Part shown: positions 6,871-14,280 of the stretch, piece after piece
How the letters are laid out: every line of letters starts with the position of its first letter
Numbering within the stretch: the first letter of the stretch is position 1
Assembly (NCBI GenBank): GCA_046538375.1
Contig: JBKHJA010000070.1
Coordinates: 1 to 14,302 of the forward strand
Direction: 5' to 3'
Source: JBKHJA01 sp046538375
GTDB taxonomy: Bacteria; Acidobacteriota; Aminicenantia; Aminicenantales; Aminicenantaceae
DNA length: 14,302 nt
Notes under the pieces: generated by a model
Seen by the model: the letters and a program-made list of their open reading frames with translations, nothing else
The model's database searches: none
Told to the model about the DNA's origin: nothing
Translations under genes and position numbers: made by a program

Positions 6871-7008
6871 GCGGCCTCTTAAGTCCGAGCAGGATATTCA
6901 GCCTGTCCCTTACCTGAAGCTCCCTTATCCTGAGAAAGGGCTCGCCCAGGAATGAGAAGAGAAAATCATCATGAAGCCAGCAAGGATAACGCCAGAAAGG
7001 AGGAAAGA

Positions 7009-8157
7009 ATGATTTCACCGCATGGGGGGAAGCTTGTTGACCGGGCACTTAAAGGAGAGGAAAAAGAGAAAGCTCTCAAGAAAGCTGAAAGTCTGCCTTC
7101 ATTCAGGCTCAGCTCCGATTTAGTGAGCGATGTGGAAAATATCGCCTTTGGTGTATTCAGCCCGCTGGAAGGCTTTTTGGGAAAGGACGATTATAAGAGT
7201 GTTCTGAATCAGATGAGGCTGGATAATGATCTTCCCTGGCCTATTCCCATTGTGTTCGATGTCAGCAGGGAGGAGGCTGCCCAGTTAAAAGAAGGCCAGG
7301 AGGCAGCTCTTCTCAACCCCCAGGGTAAACCAGTGGCTGTTCTTTCTCTGGAAGAGAAATATGATTATGATAAACAGGAACTGGCTGAGAAGGTTTACCA
7401 GACCACCGACACCGCTCATCCGGGAGTGGCCAAAGTCATGGGAATGAAGGATGTTCTTTTAGCCGGTAAAGTCGATTTGATTCAGGAATCTCCCACCCCG
7501 TTTGCCAGATACAAGCTAAAACCGTTGGAGACCAGAATTCTGTTTAAAGAAAAAGGCTGGCGCACAGTGGTCGGTTTCCAGACCAGAAACACTCCTCATA
7601 TCGGACATGAATATGTCCAGAAAACGGCTCTCACCTTTACCGATGGAATTTTCGTCAATCCGGTTATCGGCCGCAAGAAAAAAGGGGATTTCAAGGATGA
7701 AGTGATCCTGGCCTCCTATGAGGAGCTGATCAGGAATTATTATCTTAAGGAAAGGGCAGTGGTGGCTATCCTGCAGATGGAAATGCGTTACGCTGGGCCG
7801 AGGGAAGCTATTTTTCATGCCATCATTCGCAAAAACTTTGGCTGCACCCACATCATCATCGGGCGGGATCATGCAGGGGTCGGCGATTACTATTCTCCTT
7901 ATGCCGCCCAGGATATCTTCGAGGAGTTTCCGGACTTGAGAATCGTTCCTTTGTTCTTCAAATCTTTTTACTACTGCAAAAAATGCCGGTCTGTGGTCAA
8001 CGAGAAGATTTGTCCTCATTACTATTCTGAACATATCAATTTCTCCGGCACCAAGATAAGACAGATGCTGATGGAGGGAGAAATGCCGCCATCAGAATTG
8101 ATGCGGCCAGAAGTGGCCAGGATCATCATCAGCTACCCCAATCCTTTTGTGGAATAG
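7009..8157 (+). CDS. sat: sulfate adenylyltransferase (ATP sulfurylase)
   Basis: Sat converts ATP and sulfate to adenosine 5'-phosphosulfate (APS) and pyrophosphate. This is the monofunctional form, 382 residues, a normal length. The nucleotide-binding signature QTRNTPHIGH (191-200) and the GRDHAG motif (285-290) are present. So is a zinc-type cluster CKKC...CPH (C323, C326, C335, H337), seen in some bacterial Sat proteins. The frame is open from 6952, but the ATG at 7009 has AAAGGAGG (6996-7003) at ideal spacing and fits the family N-terminus, so I use it. The 138 bases before it show no gene and no strong terminator. The next gene starts 13 bases after the stop. No APS reductase (aprAB) or PAPS reductase (cysH) is nearby, so the fate of APS must be judged from the rest of the cluster. 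Confidence 0.96.
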   Translation: MISPHGGKLVDRALKGEEKEKALKKAESLPSFRLSSDLVSDVENIAFGVFSPLEGFLGKDDYKSVLNQMRLDNDLPWPIPIVFDVSREEAAQLKEGQEAALLNPQGKPVAVLSLEEKYDYDKQELAEKVYQTTDTAHPGVAKVMGMKDVLLAGKVDLIQESPTPFARYKLKPLETRILFKEKGWRTVVGFQTRNTPHIGHEYVQKTALTFTDGIFVNPVIGRKKKGDFKDEVILASYEELIRNYYLKERAVVAILQMEMRYAGPREAIFHAIIRKNFGCTHIIIGRDHAGVGDYYSPYAAQDIFEEFPDLRIVPLFFKSFYYCKKCRSVVNEKICPHYYSEHINFSGTKIRQMLMEGEMPPSELMRPEVARIIISYPNPFVE

Positions 8158-8170
8158 AAAGAGAGGTCTT

Positions 8171-9550
8171 ATGGATAAAAAAATATTGGTGATTGGATTG
8201 GATTGTGCGACGGCAGAGATCGTTTTTGATCACCGCCAAGAACTCCCCCATCTCAAAGAACTGATGGAGAGCGGCTTTTATGGAAATCTGCGCAGTTCAG
8301 ATCCCCCCATCACCATCCCTGCCTGGATGGTGATGTGCACCGGAAAGGATCCGGGAAGGTTAGGGCTCTATGGATTCAGGCACCGCAAGGACTATTCGTA
8401 CCGGAACATCTGGATCGCCACCTCTCAATCCATAAAGGAGAAAGCGGTCTGGCACAGGATTGGAGAGGAGGGTGGACAGAGCTGTCTGGTGAGTGTCCCC
8501 CCCAGCTATCCGCCTCCAGCCGTGGAAGGGAATTTAATAAGCTGCTTCATCACCCCTGGGAAAGATAAGGACTACACCTATCCTCCTCAGCTCAGAGAGG
8601 AAATAGAGGCCAAATTCGGCCCCTATATCTTTGACGTGGTGTTCAGGACAGATGAAAAAGAAAAGCTCCTGGAGCAGATCTATGAGATGACCCATAAGCG
8701 GTTTGAAGTCATGAATCATCTCATCCGCCGGAAAGCCTGGGATTTTTTCATGTTTGTGGAGATCGGGGTGGACAGAATCCAGCATGCTTTCTGGAAGTTC
8801 ATGGATCCTGAGCATCATCTTTATGTGGAAGGCAGTAAATTCGAACACGCCATCATGGATTATTACCGGGATTTGGATGAAAAAATCGGAGAACTCCTTT
8901 CCAGCATCGATAAAAATACCGCTGTTCTGGTGGTCTCAGACCATGGGGCCAAAAGGATGAAAGGAGCTTTTTGTGTCAACGAGTGGCTGATAGAGCAGGG
9001 AGACCTGGTGGTCCCGGAGAGGCCTCAATCCCCGGTCAGTCTGGATAAGGTGGAGATCGATTGGTCACGTTCTAAAGCCTGGGGCTGGGGCGGCTATTAT
9101 GCCCGTCTTTTCCTCAATATCGAGGGCCGGGAGGCCAAAGGCATCATCCCCCCTGAAGATTATGAGAAAGAGAGAGATGCTCTGGTGGAGAAGATAAAGG
9201 CCATAAAAGGGCCGGAAGGTCAGCCCTGGAAAACACGGATCTTAAAACCCCAGGAGCACTTTAAAGAAGCCAGGGGAGATTATCCGGATTTGATGGTCTA
9301 TTTTGATGACCTGTCCTGGCGTTCCGCCGGGACTTTGGGACATCCCACCCTGTATCTGCTGGAGAATGACACCGGGCCTGATGATGCTGTTCACGCTCAG
9401 GACGGGATCTATATTCTCTACGACCCTCAAAACCAGGGGAAACAAAGAAAGGATGCCCATATCATGGATATCGCTCCCACCATACTTCATACCCTGGGGA
9501 TCTCTGTCCCGGAGGATTTGGAGGGCAGGATCATATCTGAATCTGAATGA
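8171..9550 (+). CDS. alkaline phosphatase superfamily enzyme (type I phosphodiesterase/nucleotide pyrophosphatase-like)
   Basis: This 459-residue protein has no signal peptide, so it is probably cytoplasmic. It has the metal and nucleophile layout of the phosphodiesterase/nucleotide pyrophosphatase branch. D11 sits in VIGLDC, and the presumed nucleophile is T48 in ITIPAW. D201 and H205 lie in VDRIQH, D257-H258 in VVSDHGA, and H408 in DAVHAQDG. These are the six metal ligands plus the nucleophile expected for a two-zinc active site. The ATG at 8171 is preceded by GAGAGG (8161-8166). An in-frame ATG at 8147 would overlap sat. The gene lies between sat and cysC, so a substrate such as APS, PAPS, PAP or a sulfated or phosphorylated sugar is possible, but sequence alone does not decide. 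Members of this superfamily can hydrolyse phosphomonoesters, diesters or sulfate esters. Confidence 0.88.
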   Translation: MDKKILVIGLDCATAEIVFDHRQELPHLKELMESGFYGNLRSSDPPITIPAWMVMCTGKDPGRLGLYGFRHRKDYSYRNIWIATSQSIKEKAVWHRIGEEGGQSCLVSVPPSYPPPAVEGNLISCFITPGKDKDYTYPPQLREEIEAKFGPYIFDVVFRTDEKEKLLEQIYEMTHKRFEVMNHLIRRKAWDFFMFVEIGVDRIQHAFWKFMDPEHHLYVEGSKFEHAIMDYYRDLDEKIGELLSSIDKNTAVLVVSDHGAKRMKGAFCVNEWLIEQGDLVVPERPQSPVSLDKVEIDWSRSKAWGWGGYYARLFLNIEGREAKGIIPPEDYEKERDALVEKIKAIKGPEGQPWKTRILKPQEHFKEARGDYPDLMVYFDDLSWRSAGTLGHPTLYLLENDTGPDDAVHAQDGIYILYDPQNQGKQRKDAHIMDIAPTILHTLGISVPEDLEGRIISESE

Positions 9551-9808
9551 AGGAGAGTTCTCGCTTCTCCATGTTCAAAAAATGCCCGCTCCCGCAGGTA
9601 CGAGCGGTAAAGAACTTCCAGGAGGGATTTTAACCCTTAAAGGTGAATTGGATAATTTAAAATTCATCCTGTGATTCCTCCAGGTTGGGGATTGACGGAT
9701 AGGAAGATTAAAAGTAAAAAAGGAAGCAGGTTGCCCGAAGACTTGATGAGATTCCAAGGGATAAAGACAGAAAACCAGCGCGGAGGCGGTTGAAAGGAAA
9801 TGTCAACC
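9551..9808 (+). other. intercistronic region rich in inverted repeats, before cysC
   Basis: This is an unusually long gap for the operon. GGA(G)AGTTCT (9552-9561) can pair with AGAACTTCC (9611-9619) around a perfect CCGCTC/GAGCGG hairpin (9586-9591, 9602-9607). Overlapping it, CCAGGAGGG (9618-9626) pairs with TCCTCCAGG (9676-9684) with one A.A mismatch. That second stem encloses TTTAA-CCC-TTAAA and AGG(T)GAATT/AATTC(AT)CCT. The two large stems share two bases, so they may be alternative or adjacent folds. No protein-like frame is supported. A candidate promoter follows at 9692-9720. I do not recognise a riboswitch class. Confidence 0.4.
9692..9720 (+). promoter_or_regulatory. candidate internal promoter before cysC
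   Basis: TTGACG (9692-9697) is followed after 17 bases by TAAAAA (9715-9720). The -35 matches at five of six positions and the -10 at four of six. It lies about 90 bases before the chosen cysC start and could let cysC and the sugar-nucleotide genes be expressed apart from sat. The A-rich surroundings make chance matches likely. Confidence 0.35.
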
Positions 9809-10375
9809 ATGGACAGAAAGGAAGACAAGAAAAGCGCTCATTCCAGGCACCAGAAAGGCTTCACTCTTTGGTTCACCGGACTTCCCTGTTCGGGAAAATC
9901 AGCGGTGGCTGATAGAGTGGCGGACATGCTGAGAAAGAGAGGGATGAAAGTGGAAAGGCTGGACGGAGATATCGTTCGCCAGAGCCTCACTCGAGATCTG
10001 GGGTTCTCCAAAAAAGACAGAGATGAGAACATCCGCAGGATCACCTTTGTGGCCAAACTTTTAACCCGCAATGGAGTGGCGGTGTTGACCTCTTTTATTT
10101 CTCCTTACCGCAAGGCCAGAGACAATGCCCGCCGGGAAATAGGAAGTTTCGTGGAAGTCTATGTCCAGTGTCCGGTAGAGGTGTGCATGGAGCGGGATGT
10201 GAAGGGCATGTACAAGAAGGCCATAGCCGGGGAGATCAAAGAGTTTACCGGGATTTCAGATCCCTATGAGGAGCCCTTGAATCCGGAAATTTTTCTGGAT
10301 ACAGACAAGGAATCCCTGGAGGAAAGCGCCCATAAGGTCATCAAGAAATTGAATGATTTGGGATACCTGGAATAA
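9809..10375 (+). CDS. cysC: adenylylsulfate kinase (APS kinase)
   Basis: CysC phosphorylates APS at the 3' position to give PAPS, the universal sulfate donor. The P-loop is GLPCSGKS (24-31). Other family blocks are LDGDIVRQSLTRDLGFS (51-67), FISPYRKARDNAR (96-108) with the conserved ISPYR serine, and FTGISDPYEEPLNPE (146-160). At 188 residues it is a full-length single-domain enzyme, not fused to Sat or CysN. The frame also has an ATG at 9800, but AAAGGA (9793-9798) is only one base before that codon and ten before the ATG at 9809, so I prefer 9809. It lies downstream of sat and the phosphatase-superfamily gene. Together they form a sulfate-activation set without a reductase. Confidence 0.96.
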   Translation: MDRKEDKKSAHSRHQKGFTLWFTGLPCSGKSAVADRVADMLRKRGMKVERLDGDIVRQSLTRDLGFSKKDRDENIRRITFVAKLLTRNGVAVLTSFISPYRKARDNARREIGSFVEVYVQCPVEVCMERDVKGMYKKAIAGEIKEFTGISDPYEEPLNPEIFLDTDKESLEESAHKVIKKLNDLGYLE

Positions 10376-10411
10376 AGGGAAAAAACCGCATATTCAGAGA
10401 ATGGAAGGACC

Positions 10412-11353
10412 ATGGAGCGTTATTTAGTCACCGGCGGAGCAGGATTTATCGGATCAAATATCGTTGAAGAGCTGCTCTCAAAAAAAGAAGAAGTCAGGGT
10501 GCTGGACAATTTTTTAACCGGAAAAAAAGAAAACATCGCCCCTTTTCTGGATAAAATCGAATTCATGGAGGGGGATATCAGAGACTATAAAACCTGCTGC
10601 CAGGCTGTGGAGGGAGTGAATCGCGTTCTCCATCAGGCTGCTTTACCCTCTGTGCCCCGTTCCATAGCCGATCCTGTTCTGGCCAATGATATCAACATCA
10701 AAGGCACTTTGAATCTCTTGCTGGCTTCGCGGGATAAGAGGGTCAAGCGGTTTGTTTTCGCTTCCTCTTCTTCTGTCTATGGTGACGATCCTGCTCTCCC
10801 TAAAAAGGAGACCATGCCCCCCAGGCCTCTTTCTCCTTATGCTCTGACCAAAATGGTGGGGGAGATGTACTGCAGGATTTTCCGCCAGATTTACGGCCTT
10901 TCCACCGTCTCTCTCCGCTATTTCAATATTTTCGGTCCCCGGCAGGACCCTTTTTCTCAGTATGCAGCGGTCATTCCCAATTTCATAAACAAAATTCTCC
11001 ATGGTGAAAGACCGGTAATTTTTGGCGACGGCCGGCAGTCCAGGGACTTCACTTATGTGGCCAACGTGGTGGAGGCCAACATCTTGGCCGCCAAATCTCA
11101 AAAGGTGACCGCAGATGTTATCAATGTGGCCTGCGGCCGGAGAACCACAGTCAATTCGCTGGCGGCCAGGATAAACCGGATACTGAAAAAAGATTTGAAG
11201 CCTTCCCACGCGCCGCCCCGTCCCGGGGATGTTAAACATTCTTTCGCTGATATTTCCAGGGCAAAGAAAGAATTAAAATATTCACCCCAGGTCTCTTTTG
11301 ATCAAGGTCTGGAAAAAACCATCCGTTGGTACCAGGAGAGGGAGGAAAGATGA
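10412..11353 (+). CDS. NAD-dependent UDP-sugar 4-epimerase (SDR family, WbpP-like)
   Basis: This 313-residue extended short-chain dehydrogenase has the Rossmann motif GGAGFIG (8-14), the ASSSSVYG segment (117-124) and the catalytic YxxxK as Y143-K147 in SPYALTK. It also shows RYFNIFGPRQDP (169-180) and a YAAVIPNFI motif (184-192). The AALPSVPRSIADP block (76-88) resembles that of UDP-GlcNAc 4-epimerases such as WbpP, which interconvert UDP-GlcNAc and UDP-GalNAc or their uronic acids. UDP-Glc, UDP-GlcA or UDP-GlcNAc remain possible substrates. The ATG at 10412 has AAGGA only two bases upstream, a tight spacing, but no alternative start fits. Its stop overlaps the next gene's start in an ATGA (11350-11353), so the two are translationally coupled and probably act on the same sugar. 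Confidence 0.9.
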   Translation: MERYLVTGGAGFIGSNIVEELLSKKEEVRVLDNFLTGKKENIAPFLDKIEFMEGDIRDYKTCCQAVEGVNRVLHQAALPSVPRSIADPVLANDINIKGTLNLLLASRDKRVKRFVFASSSSVYGDDPALPKKETMPPRPLSPYALTKMVGEMYCRIFRQIYGLSTVSLRYFNIFGPRQDPFSQYAAVIPNFINKILHGERPVIFGDGRQSRDFTYVANVVEANILAAKSQKVTADVINVACGRRTTVNSLAARINRILKKDLKPSHAPPRPGDVKHSFADISRAKKELKYSPQVSFDQGLEKTIRWYQEREER

Positions 11354-12669
11354 AAGAGAGAGCCCAAAAGCTGGAAAAGAAAATAAAAGACAGAAAGGCT
11401 CACATCGGGATCATCGGTCTGGGTTATGTGGGCCTGCCTCTTCTCAAGACGTTTTTAGCCAGCAGTTTTCAGGTGATGGGATTTGATGTGGACAGAAAGA
11501 AAGTCAACATGCTGAATCAGGGAAAAAGCTACATCAAGCATGTGACCACCGCCGAGCTGAAGAGCTATATCAAGGGGCAGAAATTCGAGGCCACCTCGGA
11601 TTTCAGAAGATTAGGGGAAGTGGATGTGACCATCATCTGTGTGCCCACCCCCTTGGATTCTTACAAAAATCCTGATTTGACTTTTGTCCTCGATACCACC
11701 GAAGTGATCGCCGCCAACCTGAAGAAAGGGCAGCTGGTGGTCTTGGAAAGCACCACCTATCCCGGAACAACAGAGGAAAAAATGCTTCCTGTTCTGGAGA
11801 GTGCGGGTTTCAAAGTGGGAGAAGATTTTTTCCTGGCGTACTCTCCAGAGAGGGAAAACCCGGGTGATAAAGAGTACTCCACTTCCAGGATACCCAAGCT
11901 GGTGGGTGGGGTGAGTGCTTCATGCCGGAAAGCGGCTCAGGCCCTTTATGACCAGATCGTGGTCAAGACCATCCCGGTATCCTCGCCCAGGGTGGCCGAA
12001 GCCGCCAAGCTCCTGGAGAATATATTCCGCTCTGTCAATATCGCTCTGGTCAACGAGATGAAGATGATTTTCGAGTTGATGGGAATTGATATCTGGGAAG
12101 TGATCGAGGCTGCCTCCACCAAGCCTTTTGGTTTTCAACCTTTTTATCCCGGGCCCGGGTATGGAGGACACTGCATCCCTGTTGATCCTTATTATCTGAC
12201 CTGGAAAGCGAAAGAAGTCGAATACCCCACCAAGTTCATCGAGCTGGCCGGAGAGATCAACACCCGCATGCCCTACCATGTGGTATCAAAGACCATGGAA
12301 GCGCTGAATGAAAGAGGAAGGTCCATCAAGGGAGCCAGGATATTGATCCTGGGCATTGCCTATAAAAAAGATGTCGATGACCAGAGAGAATCGCCCTCCC
12401 TGAAGATTATCAGTCTGCTTCGGAAAAAGGGAGCCAGAGTTTCCTACAATGATCCTTATGTGCCCCGCTCCTACGGCCACCGAGATTATCCTGGCTTGGA
12501 GCTGGCTTCGGTCCACTTGAACCCTAAGAAATTGAAAAGCTTTGATGCCGTTGTCATCGCCACCGACCATTCCGATTATGATTTTGACTGGATCGCGGAG
12601 CATTCTTCTCTGGTCATCGATACCCGGAATGCCGTCAAAAAGAAAAGGAAAAACGTGGTCAAAGCATGA
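11350..12669 (+). CDS. nucleotide-sugar 6-dehydrogenase, UDP-GlcNAc/UDP-HexNAc type (WbpA-like)
   Basis: This enzyme of the UDP-glucose/GDP-mannose dehydrogenase family oxidises C6 of a UDP-hexose to the uronic acid with two NAD+. Residues 23-28 are GLGYVG, the NAD fold. The central domain has K220 and N224 in EAAKLLEN, and the catalytic cysteine is C275 in GYGGHCIPVDPYYL. The GHCIPVDPYYLTWKA form (273-287) and the segments ESTTYPGTTEE and YSPERENPG are typical of the UDP-N-acetylhexosamine dehydrogenases (WbpA/WecC/VipA group) more than of Ugd. The start at 11350 has GGAGG (11341-11345) four bases upstream. An in-frame ATG at 11326 lies inside the epimerase. Coupled with the 4-epimerase, it could make UDP-GlcNAcA or UDP-GalNAcA. 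The exact substrate is inferred. Confidence 0.92.
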   Translation: MKERAQKLEKKIKDRKAHIGIIGLGYVGLPLLKTFLASSFQVMGFDVDRKKVNMLNQGKSYIKHVTTAELKSYIKGQKFEATSDFRRLGEVDVTIICVPTPLDSYKNPDLTFVLDTTEVIAANLKKGQLVVLESTTYPGTTEEKMLPVLESAGFKVGEDFFLAYSPERENPGDKEYSTSRIPKLVGGVSASCRKAAQALYDQIVVKTIPVSSPRVAEAAKLLENIFRSVNIALVNEMKMIFELMGIDIWEVIEAASTKPFGFQPFYPGPGYGGHCIPVDPYYLTWKAKEVEYPTKFIELAGEINTRMPYHVVSKTMEALNERGRSIKGARILILGIAYKKDVDDQRESPSLKIISLLRKKGARVSYNDPYVPRSYGHRDYPGLELASVHLNPKKLKSFDAVVIATDHSDYDFDWIAEHSSLVIDTRNAVKKKRKNVVKA

Positions 12670-12975
12670 AGGAAGATGTAATCACAGATAAGGCTGGAAG
12701 TTGAGAAATGCGTATGAATGTTAGCTCAGGCCAGTGGGTTCTAAAACACGATGACTTTCCCCAGCGAGGAAAGTCATCTCGATCCAGGCTTCGCACTCCT
12801 CTCCATTCTGGAGAGGAACCGTGCCCGCTCAGCCTTCCTACGGTTTTCTCACCCACTGGCCTTCGCTGGAGATATACAGCAGTTAACTCACTGGGTAAGA
12901 GCCCTTGAGTTTTGAGGCCCCAGCCTTGTGAATGTCTTAACGGCAGCTTTGAATTCAACCGGAGGGGAGGAGGTC
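12670..12975. other. 306-base non-coding gap between the two sugar dehydrogenases
   Basis: This gap interrupts an otherwise tight operon. It holds structured element copy B (12728-12862). The other 170 or so bases show no gene, no T-rich terminator and no strong promoter. GTTAGCTCA (12720-12728) and GTTAACTCA (12882-12890) flank the element region and differ at one base. This could be a decayed target duplication or chance. Confidence 0.7.
12728..12862 (+). repeat. structured element, copy B (compact; probable non-coding RNA)
   Basis: This is the compact counterpart of copy A, about 135 bases. The outer stem is 12 perfect pairs, AGGCCAGTGGGT (12728-12739) with ACCCACTGGCCT (12851-12862). The TCT/CTC loop is at 12740-12742 and 12848-12850. 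Stem P2 is AAAAC (12743-12747) with GTTTT (12843-12847). After the same AC dinucleotide comes H2, GATGACTTTCC (12750-12760) with GGAAAGTCATC (12768-12778), loop CCAGCGA. H3 is CCTCTCCA-TTC-TGGAGAGG (12798-12816). The single-stranded block CCGTGCCCGCTCAG is at 12819-12832. From the end of H2 to the 3' arm of P2 is 64 bases, exactly as in copy A. There is no T-run after it, so it is not a simple terminator. It lies 113 bases before the ugd ATG and could be part of the ugd leader. Confidence 0.78.
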
Positions 12976-14280
12976 ATGAAAATTGGAATCATCGGAACCG
13001 GGTACGTAGGATTGGTCACCGCCACCGGCCTGGCCGAGCTGGGACATAAAGTCACAGGAACCGATGTGGTGGCCGACAAGGTGGACAAGGCATCAAGAGG
13101 AATTGCCCATATCTATGAGCCCAGTCTTGATCAGCTCCTCAAAAAAAACTTGAAAAGAGGAAATCTCGGCTTTGACCATGACCTGGACAAAACCATCCTG
13201 GAGTCGGATGTTCTGTTTGTCTGTGTCAACACCCCTCAAAGAGAAGACGGGAGCGCAGATATGTCTTTTGTGGAAGAGGTGTCCAGGAAAGTGGCAGAAA
13301 ATTTGAACAAATACAAGCTGGTGGTGGAAAAAAGCACAGTGCCGGTCAGAACTTCGATGTGGATCAAGAGAACCATAAGCCTGTACAAAAGAAGCGAGAC
13401 TCCGTTTGATATCGCCTCCAATCCTGAATTTTTAAGAGAAGGTTCGGCGGTTTCGGATTTTCTCAATCCTGACCGGATCATACTGGGGGTGGAAACGGAG
13501 AAAGCCGAAGATATTCTGAGGAAGATTTATGACAGATTCAAGGACAGGGTCATCATCACCAATATTGACACCGCTGAATTGATCAAACATGCTTCCAACT
13601 CCTTCCTGGCTCTAAAGATATCTTATATCAACCTGATGTCTGAGATGTGTGAGAAGACTGAAGCTGATGTGGAGCAGGTGGCCAGGGGGATGGGGCTCGA
13701 TCACCGCATCGGGCCTCAGTTTCTGAGGGCTGGTCTTGGTTACGGCGGCTCCTGTTTCCCCAAAGATATAAAAGCGCTGACCAAGATCGGCGAGGATTTG
13801 GGAATCAACATGAATCTGTTGAGAGAAGCGGACAGAATCAATGCGGAGAGAACAAAGCTCTTTGTGGAGAAGATAAGAAAGGCCCTGTGGATCCTGAAGG
13901 ACAAGACTCTGGCTGTGCTGGGACTTTCTTTCAAACCCGAAACCGATGATATAAGAGAGGCTCCCAGCATCAAGGTGATCAGAGAACTCATCAAGGAAGG
14001 CTCCCTTCTCCACCTTTATGATCCTCAGGCCATGGAGAATATGAAAACCATTTTCCCGGAAGATCCGCCTCAGATCGTGTATGCCAGATCTGCCTCTGAA
14101 GCGGCAGAGGGAGCCAATGCTCTGCTCATCATCACAGAATGGGATGAGTTCGAAAACCTGGATTTAAAAAAGATAAAAAAAACCATGGCCAATCCCATCA
14201 TCGTCGACGGCAGGAATATCTACCAGCAGGATGAGATAAGGAAACTGGGATTTGAATATTATTCCATCGGCCGGAAATAA
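12976..14280 (+). CDS. ugd: UDP-glucose 6-dehydrogenase
   Basis: Ugd oxidises UDP-glucose to UDP-glucuronate with two NAD+, supplying uronic acid for surface polysaccharide. The NAD motif is GTGYVG (7-12). The central domain has EKSTVPVRT (118-126), NPEFLREGSA (149-158), K204 and N208 in ELIKHASNSF, and the catalytic C260 in GYGGSCFPKD. The C-terminal UDP-binding domain has SFKPETDDIREAPS (318-331) and ITEWDEF (386-392). At 434 residues it is a normal length. The frame is open from 12928, but the ATG at 12976 is preceded by a strong purine-rich site (GGAGGGGAGGAGG, 12961-12973) and gives the canonical N-terminus MKIGIIGTGYVG. The GGSCFPKD form separates it from the HexNAc-type dehydrogenase upstream, so the two genes are not simple duplicates. 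Confidence 0.95.
   Translation: MKIGIIGTGYVGLVTATGLAELGHKVTGTDVVADKVDKASRGIAHIYEPSLDQLLKKNLKRGNLGFDHDLDKTILESDVLFVCVNTPQREDGSADMSFVEEVSRKVAENLNKYKLVVEKSTVPVRTSMWIKRTISLYKRSETPFDIASNPEFLREGSAVSDFLNPDRIILGVETEKAEDILRKIYDRFKDRVIITNIDTAELIKHASNSFLALKISYINLMSEMCEKTEADVEQVARGMGLDHRIGPQFLRAGLGYGGSCFPKDIKALTKIGEDLGINMNLLREADRINAERTKLFVEKIRKALWILKDKTLAVLGLSFKPETDDIREAPSIKVIRELIKEGSLLHLYDPQAMENMKTIFPEDPPQIVYARSASEAAEGANALLIITEWDEFENLDLKKIKKTMANPIIVDGRNIYQQDEIRKLGFEYYSIGRK

Noticed and set aside
7516..8034. 172-codon minus-strand frame inside sat
   Set aside because: It is antisense to conserved Sat motifs, with no start context and no recognisable product.
10643..11239. 198-codon minus-strand frame inside the epimerase gene
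   Set aside because: It lies antisense to a clear SDR epimerase with all motifs intact, so it is a codon-bias shadow.
12728..12862. Integron attC site
   Set aside because: The imperfect palindrome is suggestive, but the expected core sites (GTTRRRY and its complement) are not at the ends, and there are no cassette genes or integrase nearby.
6185..12862. CRISPR array or insertion sequence
   Set aside because: There are only two distant copies, with no regular spacers and no transposase or Cas gene. A non-autonomous mobile element cannot be excluded, but no mobility gene is visible.
12659..12958. Open frames on both strands across copy B
   Set aside because: They run through the conserved stems, have no Shine-Dalgarno site, and share no protein similarity with the frames over copy A even though the nucleotides are related.
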